NCBI GenBank assembly: GCA_951812725.1
Contig: OX638330.1
Location: forward strand, 5,435,405 to 5,499,404
DNA from: an uncultured Caldilineaceae bacterium
Lineage (GTDB): Bacteria; Chloroflexota; Anaerolineae; Caldilineales; Caldilineaceae
Reading direction: 5' to 3'
DNA: 64,000 nucleotides
The position numbers and the translations under genes were made by a program. The notes under the pieces were generated by a model. It was not told the origin of the DNA, made no database searches, and saw only the letters and a program-made list of their open reading frames with translations. Below are positions 27,949-37,984 of the stretch, piece after piece. Every line of letters begins with the position of its first letter. Position 1 is the stretch's first letter.

Positions 27949-28155
27949 AGTAGGTTCCTATCCTCCCAATCCCGGCAGACCGCCGTAAAACCTCTGCCGG
28001 AACAATGCATGCCGTATGTTAAATGCCTGCCGCTACCTTACTCTCCCCCTCCGCGCCTGTCAAAAACAGCCGCGCTGCGCGTCCACATCGGGACCTGCTA
28101 CCGGTTCACCGCCAAAAGGTCACAACAAGTGAATCATCGCTCACAAATGGGATCA
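27949..28155. other. short intergenic region
   Basis: 207 bases without a gene or a clear terminator. Confidence 0.3.
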
Positions 28156-29535
28156 CTAACCCCTATCCCCTGCAGTTCCCCCTATCCCCTGGTCCTCCAA
28201 AATCATCCTCGCCGCCCGCTGCCCAATCTCAACCGCATAGTTCGTCCCCCGGTCCCACGGGTACACCTGGCTCATTGATGCGAAATAGAGGCCCCGCAAC
28301 GGCGTGCGCAGTTCCGGGATCATCCCGGCATAGCCCCGCACCGGCACCGGCTGCGCATAGGTCGCTCGATGCAGCCACGCGCCCGTCACCCACTCGGGCC
28401 GGAACTCGCGGTTGAAGCGCGGCAGCGCCGGCAGGAACTCCGCCAGCAACTCCTCCTGCGACATCGAGAAATAACGGTGCGACGGCTCCAGATAATCGCC
28501 CAGATACAGCAGGTGATCGCCGCCATAGTGGCTCGGGTCGATCATGTTGGTATGTTCGACCAGCACCAGGAACGGCAGCCCTTCCGTCTTGGGCACGTTT
28601 ACCCAATACGTATCTTTCAACAGAGGACGGTCCAGCGCCACCGTCATCACCACCGCCCCCATATGGCGCAGCGACGCCAGCTGCGACAGATAACTGTCGG
28701 GCAGCTCCGGGGCAAGCCGCTGCATCAGCCCCGGGCTCACCGTCGAGAGCACGACATCGAAACTGTGCGCGGCCGCCGCTTCACCGCCTGCACTCGTCTC
28801 CCCACTCTCAACCCTGAAGCCGCCGTCCGGCAGCGGCGTCACCGCCCGCACCGGCGCATTCGTCTCGATCGTAACGCCCCGGTCGCGCGTGGCCGCGCCC
28901 AGCCTGTCCACGAACGCCTGAAAGCCACCCCGATAGTAGCCGAGACGCGGCGTGCGTTTGTAGACCCTGGCCCAGAACCAGGCCAGATTGACATCCCGGA
29001 AATGCGGGCCGAACTTGCCCTCCAACATCGGCTGCCACAGCTTGCCGTAGGCCGTCTCTCCCATCCAGCGCGCCAGCCATTCATCCGCCAGCAGCCGGTC
29101 AAACGCGCGCCACGGCGGACGAGGATGATATTTCAGATATGCCAGCACCATCCCCATTCGCAGCTTATGCGCCATCGACAGGTGCGGAAACCGCAGCATG
29201 TGCGTCGGGCTGTCCAGCGGATAGTTCGCGCCCCGGTGATGCATGACGGTCGAGGGCCGGTGGATCTCCAACAGATCGCCGGCGCCGATCGTCTCCGTCA
29301 GCCGCATAATATCGTAATCGTTGGTGAAGAGATGATGATAGAACTTCTCCAGCGGCCACGCCCAGCTTTCCCGCCCCTTGAAGCCGGAAGCCAGCCCGCC
29401 CAGCTCCGGCCCGTTCTCGAAGATATGCACCTGTGCATTGCCCGCGCCCGCCAGCTCGTAAGCCGCGGTCAACCCTGCGACCCCGCCGCCAATAATGGCA
29501 ATGCGAACTGCTCCGTCTTTCTGAGAACCGGTCAA
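28156..29535 (-). CDS. NAD(P)/FAD-dependent oxidoreductase (amine-oxidase/PPO-like)
   Basis: 459 residues. A dinucleotide-binding motif IIGGGVAGLTAAYELA lies near the N-terminus, then FENGPELGGLASGF. The middle has RLGYYRGGFQAFVDRL and a C-terminal FAD-contact region with GTNYAVEIGQRAARMIL. The fold belongs to the flavin amine-oxidase, phytoene-desaturase and UDP-galactopyranose-mutase-like group. The substrate is unknown. The start codon is TTG 29535. It is alone, with no pathway partner nearby. Confidence 0.75.
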   Translation of the reverse strand: MTGSQKDGAVRIAIIGGGVAGLTAAYELAGAGNAQVHIFENGPELGGLASGFKGRESWAWPLEKFYHHLFTNDYDIMRLTETIGAGDLLEIHRPSTVMHHRGANYPLDSPTHMLRFPHLSMAHKLRMGMVLAYLKYHPRPPWRAFDRLLADEWLARWMGETAYGKLWQPMLEGKFGPHFRDVNLAWFWARVYKRTPRLGYYRGGFQAFVDRLGAATRDRGVTIETNAPVRAVTPLPDGGFRVESGETSAGGEAAAAHSFDVVLSTVSPGLMQRLAPELPDSYLSQLASLRHMGAVVMTVALDRPLLKDTYWVNVPKTEGLPFLVLVEHTNMIDPSHYGGDHLLYLGDYLEPSHRYFSMSQEELLAEFLPALPRFNREFRPEWVTGAWLHRATYAQPVPVRGYAGMIPELRTPLRGLYFASMSQVYPWDRGTNYAVEIGQRAARMILEDQGIGGTAGDRG

Positions 29536-29891
29536 CGTTCTACCCTATCGTAAACTGCTGTTCAGCTGCGTATCGCTAACATTCGGGAAATCCCATTCAA
29601 AATGCAACACAAACAGGACGCCTTCGGTCAGAATCAAGTCGCTTCTACCCTGATTCCCGTGTTCTCCGCGCTCCTCCGTGTCCTCCACGGACAGAAAAGG
29701 TGTTCTTCGTGGTCCTTAGCGGCCCTTCGTGGATCAAAGGTGTTCAAGGTGTTCTCCGCAGCCCTCCGCGGATAGCCCCAAATGAAGTATCACCGCCAAA
29801 CAACCAGCCATGAAAAGAGAAAACCAGCGCACAAAAGGCGCTGGTTTATATCCAATTGAAGAGCGCTGCCTTTCCCCGCCCAATACACTGC
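29536..29891. other. intergenic region with GTGTTCTTCGTGG repeats and terminator
   Basis: About 355 bases. It contains repeats of the GGTGTTCTTCGTGGTCCTTAG family (29695-29765) and a hairpin at 29821-29847. Confidence 0.5.
29821..29847 (-). terminator. rho-independent terminator for the small Cys-protein gene
   Basis: Stem AAACCAGCGC / GCGCTGGTTT with a seven-base loop. On the - strand it is followed by TCTCTTTTC. Confidence 0.7.
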
Positions 29892-30254
29892 TCAGGCGGC
29901 TAACGAGAGCGTTCCCAAACCGCTCAACTGGCGGTCGATCTCTTCCTGCGCATTGCTGTAGAGCCGCAACAGATCCGCGTCCGTTCCCTTGTACGTGCGG
30001 ATCGTCTGCAGCGAGCAAAAAGCGCAGCCCCGCAAAAATTTATAATAGTTGCTGTGGCACTTCATACAGTCGCCCAGATTGATCATCATCAGAACAAAAG
30101 CCAGACTATCCGGGTGCGTATCGGGCAACACCGAAACTCGATCGACCAGTTCACGCCAGCTATCGCCGCGCAGATCCCGCAATGACGGGATCAGATAGGC
30201 CGGGAAGAACAACTCCGCCTTTCCGTCGAGTACCGCATCATTTACATCAACCAT
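29892..30254 (-). CDS. hypothetical protein with a Cys-rich cluster
   Basis: 120 residues, not recognised. ATG 30254 has GGAGG six bases upstream, so the earlier in-frame start is unlikely. The central region reads NLGDCMKCHSNYYKFLRGCA followed by FCSL: a CxxC pair, a 12-residue gap, then a second CxxC. This is a plausible metal or Fe-S site. The rest is soluble and partly helical. It has its own terminator. Confidence 0.65.
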   Translation of the reverse strand: MVDVNDAVLDGKAELFFPAYLIPSLRDLRGDSWRELVDRVSVLPDTHPDSLAFVLMMINLGDCMKCHSNYYKFLRGCAFCSLQTIRTYKGTDADLLRLYSNAQEEIDRQLSGLGTLSLAA

Positions 30255-30293
30255 ACTTCCTCCCTTCACTCATCCAACGCACTTCACATTGGC

Positions 30294-30340
30294 GCACAGA
30301 CCACTGCCGCATAGACCACTGCCGCATAGACCACTGCCGC
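30294..30340. repeat. 15-bp repeat, three units
   Basis: CATAGACCACTGCCG, repeated three times with one variant unit, between two - strand genes. Confidence 0.7.
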
Positions 30341-30383
30341 TGTGTCAACCGCGAAGCCTCCCGCTTCAGCAAACGTCCTTTCC

Positions 30384-31082
30384 CTATACGTCTAAAGTAT
30401 CGCCGGGATTCAGAATTGCGGATTCAATGTCGGTCTCGTCCATCAGCTTCTGAGCAAAGGCTTCGACATCCTGTTCAATCGGCGGGAATGTATTGTAGTG
30501 GAACGGGAGCACCTTCTTGGCCTTCACGAACTGGGCTGCCTGGATAGCGTCGTCCGGCCCCATCGTGAAGTTGTCGCCGATCGGCAGCGCCGCCAGGTCC
30601 ACGCCGCCCACATCCCCGATAAGCCGCATGTCATAGGTCAGGCCGGTATCGCCGGCGAAGTAGACGTCGGTGCCGTCATTGAAATGGATCAGAATACCCG
30701 CGGGATTGCCGCCGTAGCTGCCATCAGGCAGACCGCTGCCGTGATGCGCAATCGTCAGCTTGACCCGACCGAAGTCGAAGTTGTAGCCGCCCCCGATGTG
30801 CATCTGGTGAACGTTGTCAATCCCTTGCGCCATCAACCAGTCGCCGATCTCATAATTGCAGATTACGAGGCAACCCGTGCGCTTCGCAACCGGAACCGCA
30901 TCGGCCATATGGTCCGCATGCCCATGCGTCAGGATCATCACGTCCGCGTCAACACTGTCCGCGGTCGCGTCCGCCGGCGCTGCCGGGTTGTTCGGCGCCA
31001 AAAACGGGTCGATCAGCAGCTTCGTCCCATCTGCGTCCACCCCGAATGTCGCATGTCCATAAAATGTAAGCTTAACCGTCAT
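30384..31082 (-). CDS. UPF0173-type metal-dependent hydrolase (MBL fold)
   Basis: 232 residues. The HGHADHM motif (HxHxDH) and further histidines (LTIAHHGSGL, LPFHYNTF) with AGDTG match the metallo-beta-lactamase fold, YtkL/UPF0173 family. The substrate is unknown. ATG 31082 follows GAGGATCGAG. It is near the nuoI gene, with a gap of about 110 bases. The reading frame ends in a canonical NPGD tail. Confidence 0.85.
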   Translation of the reverse strand: MTVKLTFYGHATFGVDADGTKLLIDPFLAPNNPAAPADATADSVDADVMILTHGHADHMADAVPVAKRTGCLVICNYEIGDWLMAQGIDNVHQMHIGGGYNFDFGRVKLTIAHHGSGLPDGSYGGNPAGILIHFNDGTDVYFAGDTGLTYDMRLIGDVGGVDLAALPIGDNFTMGPDDAIQAAQFVKAKKVLPFHYNTFPPIEQDVEAFAQKLMDETDIESAILNPGDTLDV

Positions 31083-31193
31083 CACTCGATCCTCAAGTCT
31101 TGAATTTCAAGTTACTAGTTCTTGGTAACTCCCCAATACTCGGCCAACCGGTGTTACTAAAATCTAGAAACTGACTACTAAAAACTGCCGTTC

Positions 31194-32060
<867 letters not shown>

Positions 32061-32090
32061 ACCTTAAACTCCTAAGTGCAGTTTTTAGTA

Positions 32091-33103
32091 GGGCCTTATG
32101 CTAGTTAGTGTTTGAAAAAAGTCCCCTGGTGAGATAACTTTGGAAGTCTCGAACAACCAAGGTAGCTCACCAGGAGGACCAAGCGAATGATAGCCCACTT
32201 TGACGATTTCTGTCTATGCGTGTATGTGCTCGTTGACGACATGTGCAAGGAATTGGAAGAACATTTGAGACGACCGGGGCCGGAGCCTGAGTGTAGCGAC
32301 AGTGAATTGATCGCGATTTGTCTCATCGGCGAATGTGTGGGATGGGATGTGGAAACAGAGTTACTCAATCATATGCAGGCACATCGGGATAAGTTTCCGA
32401 TTTTGCCGGAGCAGAGCCGTTTCAATCGGCGGCGATGTAACTTGATGGGGGTCATCAATGAAATGCGACGCATGATGTTGGCCAGGACGGAACTCTACAG
32501 GGACGTGCATTGTGTAATCGATAGCCTGCCTATTCCTGTGGTTCAATTCCATCTGGCGCCACAAGCGCGCGCCAAATGGTCCGATTGGGGGGCCGATTTT
32601 GGGCCCGTTCCCTCCAAGAAGATGATGATCTTCGGTTTCAAGCTGCATATGCTGATCACGATGGGTGGCCTCATTATCGACTTCGAGTTAGCTCCGGCTA
32701 ACGAACGCGACTTGGCTGTCGGTCGCGAACTCCTTGCAGAACACGACAACCGCATCGTCATCGGCGACAAGGCCTACGTCAGTGCACCGGCAGCTGAGGA
32801 ACTCTGGCAATACAATCGCATCCGTCTTCTCACCAAGAAGCGCAAAAACCAGAAAAAACAGATCCCGGCACACCTCTCTCGCCTCTACGACTCGGTCCGC
32901 CAAATCATCGAAACAGTCACCAGTCAACTCAACGCACAGTTCTCGATTGAAACCAACCACGCTCACACGCTCAGAGGCCTTTGTGCACGCTTATACACAA
33001 AATTGACCGCACATACCCTCTGCATTTATATCAACCGCCTCTTGGGCGTACCTGACTATCTGCAAATCAAGCAATTGGCCTTTCCCAACTAGCATAAGGC
33101 CCT
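32091..33103 (+). mobile_element. IS982-family insertion sequence
   Basis: The ends are 17-bp perfect inverted repeats (AGGGCCTTATGCTAGTT at 32091-32107 and its complement at 33087-33103), with AGT on both sides. The element, about 1013 bp, lies in the gap between nuoCD and nuoI. Its transposase gene points against the operon. The flanks rejoin to a filler repeat of the AGTAGTCAGTTTCTAG type, the same as at 31.16 kb. Confidence 0.88.
32187..33092 (+). CDS. IS982-family transposase
   Basis: 301 residues. The DDE-type motifs are HCVIDSLPIPVVQFH, then FGFKLHMLITMGG, and IDFELAPANERDLA followed by GDKAYVSA. Its length is normal and the frame is intact. The gene lies inside the 17-bp inverted repeats. 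A ribosome-binding site AGGAGGACC precedes ATG 32187. Confidence 0.92.
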   Translation: MIAHFDDFCLCVYVLVDDMCKELEEHLRRPGPEPECSDSELIAICLIGECVGWDVETELLNHMQAHRDKFPILPEQSRFNRRRCNLMGVINEMRRMMLARTELYRDVHCVIDSLPIPVVQFHLAPQARAKWSDWGADFGPVPSKKMMIFGFKLHMLITMGGLIIDFELAPANERDLAVGRELLAEHDNRIVIGDKAYVSAPAAEELWQYNRIRLLTKKRKNQKKQIPAHLSRLYDSVRQIIETVTSQLNAQFSIETNHAHTLRGLCARLYTKLTAHTLCIYINRLLGVPDYLQIKQLAFPN

Positions 33104-33191
33104 AGTAGTCAGTTTCTAGTTTTTAGTGACGGCACTCCCAACACGCTTGAGCGGTCACTAAAAACTAGAGACTAGAAACTCAAAACTGAAG

Positions 33192-34970
33192 TTATCGGTC
33201 CACTTCGCCCAGCACAATGTCGATGGCGCCCAGGATTACAATCGCGTCCGCAACCTTGTAGCCGACGCTCATTGGGCCGAGCGCGTTCAGGTTGATATAG
33301 CTGGGCGAACGCACGTGATAGCGCCACGGCTGCGTCTTGCCGTCGCTGGCCAGATAGAATCCCAGCTCGCCCTTGGGCGCTTCGATGCGGCTGTAGACCT
33401 GGCCTTCCGGCGCCCGCAGCGTGTACCCGCCTCTGCCGCCGAGTGTTTCCCCTTCCGGCATATCGCGCAGCGCCTGCTGCAGGATGCGCACACTCTCCTT
33501 CGCCTCCAGCATCCGGATGTAATAGCGATCGTAAATGTCGCTGTTCGGCAGCGTCGGGATGTCGAAATCGAAGCGGTCGTAAATGCCGTACGGCTCCGCC
33601 TTGCGAATGTCGTACGCCAATCCTCCGGCCCGGATCATCGGCCCGCTGACACTCAGCGAGATCAAATCCTCGACCGAAAGGTAGCCGACCCCGCGGCCGC
33701 GTGCCCTCAGGATTTCGTTCTCCGTCAGCATTCGGTCCAGCTCATCCAACGCCCGCGGCAGGCGGTCGTTGGCCAGATAGGCCGCCTGCCCGTGCCAGCC
33801 CTCCGGCAGATCGCGCACCACGCCGCCAAAGCGCATGTAGTTGCACATCATGCGCGCGCCCGACACCGCCTCGAACAGGTCCAGGATCATCTCCCGTTCT
33901 TCGATCGCGTAAAGCGCCGGCGTCTGCAGCGCGCCCAGGTCGTTGAGGATAAACCCGATCGACCAGGTGTGATTGACGATGCGGGTGAACTCCGCCATGA
34001 TCACACGCAAATATTCGGCCCGCTCCGGTACCTCGATGCCCGCCAGCTTTTCCACCGCCAGCGCGTAGCTCCAGTTGTTGCTCATCGAGTTCAGATAGTC
34101 GAGCCGGTCGGTGAACGGCATGTTCATCAGCCACGTATTGCGCTCGCCGATTTTTTCGTGATTGCGGTGCAGATAGCCCATCTCCGGCTCGAGCGCCAGG
34201 ATCGTTTCGCCCTCCACCCGCGTCAGCATCCGGAACACACCATGCGTGCTGGGGTGGTGCGGTCCCAGATTGACCACGATGCTCTCGGTATCCAGGTGCG
34301 CCCCGTCGTCGTGCTGGGGAGCCTGGCTGACCGGCACATAGGCCACCGCCTGCTCCCACGAGTCCGGGTCCCATCCGGCAGGATAGGTCGTGTTCTTGGC
34401 CCACGGCAGCTTGTCTTCCTGGAAGGCGTATTCGCCCTTCGGATGGCGGCTGCGGAACGGCTTGACGTCCTCTTCGTAATAGGCCTCGTGCCAGTCTTTG
34501 CGCATCGGGTGCCCGTTGAACCCGTCCCACAGCAGGATGCGCCGCAGATTCGGGTGTCCGTCAAACTTGACGCCGTACAGGTCGTAGACCTCCCGCTCCT
34601 GCAGATTCGCGCCCGGGTAAACCGAGGTGGCGCTGGGGATGGTATCGTCTTCCGGCACGCGCACGTGCAGCGCAATCGAGCCACCGCCGCGGCTTGTGCT
34701 GTACAGGTTGTAGACGATTTCCAGGCGGTCGTCGATATCGGCGCGCAGCTTGCCGCCGTAGCCCTGGTAATCGACGCAGGTCAAATTGGAGAGAAAGTCG
34801 TAGCCCGACGCATCGCGCAGACGGGTCAGCACGTCGAGGATTCTATCCGGCGCAATCACAAATGCCGGCTCCGTATCCTCGGCCCACGTGCCCAAGACAG
34901 CGTCTGCCAGGTCCTGTTCAAGCCCCAAATCGTTAGCGGGCGCTTCCGCCACAGCAGTTGCTTCCGTCAT
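33192..34970 (-). CDS. nuoCD: NADH-quinone oxidoreductase subunit C/D fusion
   Basis: 592 residues. Residues 1 to about 200 are NuoC (30 kDa; YDLYGVKFDGHPNLRRILL). From about 230 NuoD (49 kDa) follows with VNLGPHHPSTHGVFRM, EPEMGYLHRNHEKIGE and a C-terminal quinone-site region ending GEVDR. The two parts are encoded as one open frame. The gene is downstream of nuoB and upstream of the IS982. Without the IS it would be about 100 bases from nuoI, so a single transcript is likely in the ancestor. Confidence 0.95.
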   Translation of the reverse strand: MTEATAVAEAPANDLGLEQDLADAVLGTWAEDTEPAFVIAPDRILDVLTRLRDASGYDFLSNLTCVDYQGYGGKLRADIDDRLEIVYNLYSTSRGGGSIALHVRVPEDDTIPSATSVYPGANLQEREVYDLYGVKFDGHPNLRRILLWDGFNGHPMRKDWHEAYYEEDVKPFRSRHPKGEYAFQEDKLPWAKNTTYPAGWDPDSWEQAVAYVPVSQAPQHDDGAHLDTESIVVNLGPHHPSTHGVFRMLTRVEGETILALEPEMGYLHRNHEKIGERNTWLMNMPFTDRLDYLNSMSNNWSYALAVEKLAGIEVPERAEYLRVIMAEFTRIVNHTWSIGFILNDLGALQTPALYAIEEREMILDLFEAVSGARMMCNYMRFGGVVRDLPEGWHGQAAYLANDRLPRALDELDRMLTENEILRARGRGVGYLSVEDLISLSVSGPMIRAGGLAYDIRKAEPYGIYDRFDFDIPTLPNSDIYDRYYIRMLEAKESVRILQQALRDMPEGETLGGRGGYTLRAPEGQVYSRIEAPKGELGFYLASDGKTQPWRYHVRSPSYINLNALGPMSVGYKVADAIVILGAIDIVLGEVDR

Positions 34971-35046
34971 TCCATGTTCCCGATATATGTCTGAATTCTA
35001 TCTCTTGTGTTCTTAATGGCCCGGCGCAACTCCCCGTTAGCCACTA

Positions 35047-35844
35047 TCAACCGCCCTGTTTGGCTCGCCAGCGTCTCTTTGCCTCATCCATGCGCGCGAT
35101 CGCCTTTGCGGACAGTTCCACTGGCCCGCGCGCCTCTCCTGCTGCGTCGCCGCCGGCCCCGTTGCTGGCTGCCGCGGCGCCGTTCGCCGCTGCCTTCAGC
35201 GTCGTATCCTTGATCAGCTCCACCTGCCGCGGGTCGAAGACATCCGGCCCCAGCCGCGGCACCGGCACAAATTGCGACGAGTCCTTCTGATACCACGGCA
35301 CCGACACCACGCTCTGGCGGTCCACTTTCTCGTGCATCTTCAGCAGACCGTAGATCAGCGCTTCCGGCGTCGGCGGGCAGCCCGGCACATACACATCCAC
35401 CGGGATATACTTGTCGATGCCGCTGACCACGTTATAGCCCTCTTTGAAGGGCCCGCCGCCGGTTGCGCATGCGCCCATGCTCAGCACATAGCGGGGCTCT
35501 GCCATCTGGTTATAGATGCGCACGATCGCCGGCACCATTTTCTTCGTCACCGTGCCCGACACGATCATCAGGTCGCTCTGCCTGGGGCTGGGCCGCATAA
35601 CCTCCATCCCGAAGCGGGCCAGGTCATAGCGGCTCGCGGCCGTCGCGATCATTTCGATCGCGCAGCAGGCCAGCCCGAACAGAAGCGGCCACATACTGGA
35701 GCGCCGGCTCCAGTTATAGATCTTGTCCACCGTCGTGATCAGAACGTTCGCCTCGAGCTCATCGGGAACGCTGATCTCGTCGTGCAGAAAGGGTTGAAGT
35801 TGGTCCTGTTTAAGTTGCTGAAAATTGGGCGGAAGAGATGCCAT
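35047..35844 (-). CDS. nuoB: NADH-quinone oxidoreductase subunit B with C-terminal extension
   Basis: 265 residues. Ligands of the N2 cluster are Cys60, Cys61, Cys126 and Cys156 (ACC, GACATGG, VPGCPP). The first 200 residues are normal NuoB; about 65 extra residues at the C-terminus are Ala/Gly-rich then basic, and have no known fold. No nuoA lies upstream; the next - strand gene is the yhcG remnant. Confidence 0.93.
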   Translation of the reverse strand: MASLPPNFQQLKQDQLQPFLHDEISVPDELEANVLITTVDKIYNWSRRSSMWPLLFGLACCAIEMIATAASRYDLARFGMEVMRPSPRQSDLMIVSGTVTKKMVPAIVRIYNQMAEPRYVLSMGACATGGGPFKEGYNVVSGIDKYIPVDVYVPGCPPTPEALIYGLLKMHEKVDRQSVVSVPWYQKDSSQFVPVPRLGPDVFDPRQVELIKDTTLKAAANGAAAASNGAGGDAAGEARGPVELSAKAIARMDEAKRRWRAKQGG

Positions 35845-36210
35845 GCCGAAATCCCTGTCAAATGCTCTCGCGACGCCAGCCTATCGACAACTGCAGAGCC
35901 GGAGCCGCGTAAAGATTAAAAACGGAACGCCCCGTGCGTCCATTTGCCCACCTTACTCCAAATATACCCCACCGCCGGGCGAAAAGCAAGTGAATTTCGT
36001 TACAAGTGGATTATATAGCCGAAGATTAGACGGGTCAAGACACACTGGCAGCGGGGATGCCACCCAACCGGACCGGATGCGCCCTGTTTTCTAATCTCCT
36101 GGTCTAGTGATTGGCGGGCCAGGCACGCGGAGCACGATTAAGCCAAGTGGAGTGTCCCTGCTTGTGCATTTAACCAAGCATTTCCTCCGTTTACCCACGT
36201 GTTGGCTCCC
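35845..36210. other. intergenic region, AT-richer
   Basis: About 365 bases between nuoB and the yhcG fragment. No gene seen. It must hold the nuo promoter on the - strand, but I found no convincing box pair. Confidence 0.35.
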
Positions 36211-36699
36211 TCATTCTGACTGATCATCTGCTGTCGGCGTACCGTGCGATGACCGAGCATCTACGTCGAGAGAAGCTTCTATCGTCACCGAGGCCCGCAA
36301 CTCTATCGCCTTCCGAGTTTGGGCCAGCTCCGCTGCTAACAGTTCCTCGTCGGGCAAGGCAATTCGGTACTCTGCAGCCAGGACCTCGTTCGCCAACCCC
36401 TCTAGTGCATACCGTGCCAGCGCTTCGTTCTTCTCCGAACAGAGAATCAGTCCAACCGGCGGGTTTTCCCCCTCCCTTCCCCAATGCTCCCGGGCATAGT
36501 TCAGGTAAAAGTTCATCTGTCCCGCGTCCGCGTGGGTAAAACTTCCGATCTTCAATTCGATAACAACCAGACACCGCAGACTCCGGTGAAAAAATAGTAA
36601 GTCGACCCGGTACCATTCATGACCAACGCGCAGGCGTTTCTGCCTACCCATGAAACAGAAGTCGTCTCCCAACTCCAGGAGGAAGCTCTCAAGATGATC
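36211..36699 (-). pseudogene. yhcG: YhcG/DUF1016 PDDEXK nuclease, C-terminal fragment
   Basis: Starting after the MITE, the frame reads ESFLLELGDDFCFMGRQKRL, RVDLLFFHRSLRCLVVIELK and GLILCSEKNEALARYAL, the nuclease half of the DUF1016/YhcG family. The N-terminal half lies at 36989-37762, and MITE copy B separates them. No start codon is suitable for the intact domain except ATG 36672, inside the domain. An intact YhcG is usually about 350-400 residues. Confidence 0.88.
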
Positions 36700-36992
36700 G
36701 TAACTACTAAGCCATATACAGTGCCTGTCTTGACCAGCCCTCTATCCCTGCCGCCATTCATGCTATCTGATTGCGTATTCGGTTGGCGGCAGCCAGGTTG
36801 CTGGAGCCGCACGGCTGGAATGCGCACACACGGTCGGTGAGCGATGGTTTTGGAGGGGGGCGTTGCGGGGGCGCAGCCCCTGCACAAGGGAGGGCCGAAG
36901 GCCCGACCGCCCAAAATACAACAATGTGGGGAGAAAGAACACCTTTGCTCCCCTCCTACAGGTTTGCGAATCAGTTGCGGCTTAGTAGTTAG
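36700..36992 (+). mobile_element. IS66-type MITE, copy B, inside yhcG
   Basis: 293 bp. The left end is GTAACTACTAAGCC; the right end is GGCTTAGTAGTTAG. The flanking 8-bp AGATGATC occurs at 36692-36699 and again at 36993-37000. Deleting the element with one duplicate restores the yhcG frame across ALIDHL-ESFLLEL. The core is the same as in copies A, C and D. Confidence 0.9.
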
Positions 36993-37762
36993 AGATGATC
37001 TATCAAAGCCTCCTCCAGGTCACTCTCGGCGTACTCATCTTTCAGGTCGAGAAACTCAAAAATGAACGGGTCTTTTATCGCCTCTTGTGGGATCAGGAGA
37101 TCTTCCGGATGAGGTTCTCCCTCCTTCGCCAACATGGCCGCCTTGTTCTTGGACAGTGCGGTGCGCTCGTAAAAAAGGGAATTGATCTGCCTGTCAAGCT
37201 GACGAATCGACCATCCTCCCCGCAATGCCTCTTGCTCATAGAATTCACGCGCATGCACGTTTTTGACCGTCAGCAACCGCACGTAGGCAGACCAGGGCAG
37301 AGGGAAAGCTGTGAGAAGTTCCTTCAACTGCACTTCGATGGAATTGCCATTAGATTTGCCAGACACCGTCTGGAGAATCTTGTCTGAAGGGTAGGTTATG
37401 TAGAAGAGACGCATGTTATGAAGGTTCTGACGGGAAAACCCGCGTCCAAACAACGGCGTCAAGTCATTCGCCAGTCTTTCAATGAGCGCACTCCCGTAGG
37501 CAGCCCGCTCCTCACCTGATTGCTCGAACTCAACGATACGAAGTCCGATCAGCCAATAGGTGGCAGTCATAGCAGCATTCACCGAACGCGTGGCCGATTC
37601 TCTGGCGGCATCGATAATCCTCGACACGTCGCCAAAGATCGCTTGATACCGATCGTCTTGGTCGCCGGTTTCGGTTATCTTCCTCTCCACTTCCCGCTCC
37701 TCTCGTCGTAGCGTGCAGTCGCCAACGCAAAGATATTCATCGGCAGTTGTGTTCATGTACAC
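36989..37762 (-). pseudogene. yhcG: YhcG/DUF1016, N-terminal fragment
   Basis: 257 residues ending DPFIFEFLDLKDEYAESDLE followed by EALIDHL and a stop that lies in the MITE end (36989-36991). The DUF1016_N landmarks are present: NAAMTATYWLIGLRIVEFEQ, FGRGFSRQNLHNMRLFYI, and LPWSAYVRLLTVKN. It lacks the PDDEXK half, so it is not expected to cut DNA. It was probably a restriction-associated or stand-alone defence nuclease gene. ATG 37756 is an alternative start. Confidence 0.88.
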
Positions 37763-37984
37763 TTCACTGATGCTGTTACCATCCTGGGAAAACTAATTTC
37801 TGGCGACGACTATCGAAGTGATGAGCCTCACCGCCAGTCAGAAGGCTCGCGTGTCACCTCTGTCGAGCCTGGCTGCGCCCCTCCGTCCTCCTCCCCAACC
37901 CCTAAGTCCGGCAACCGCTCCATAATCTCCACCGTCTTTAGGCTCACTGTGATCACCTTCCCAATCAGCCCCACGATATACTCC

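Noticed and set aside
28369..29553. Long + strand frame opposite the FAD oxidoreductase
   Set aside because: Arg-rich composition and no family features; the - strand gene has a clear dinucleotide motif.
33315..34994. Long + strand frame opposite nuoCD
   Set aside because: nuoCD motifs on the - strand are unmistakable; this frame is a mirror artefact.
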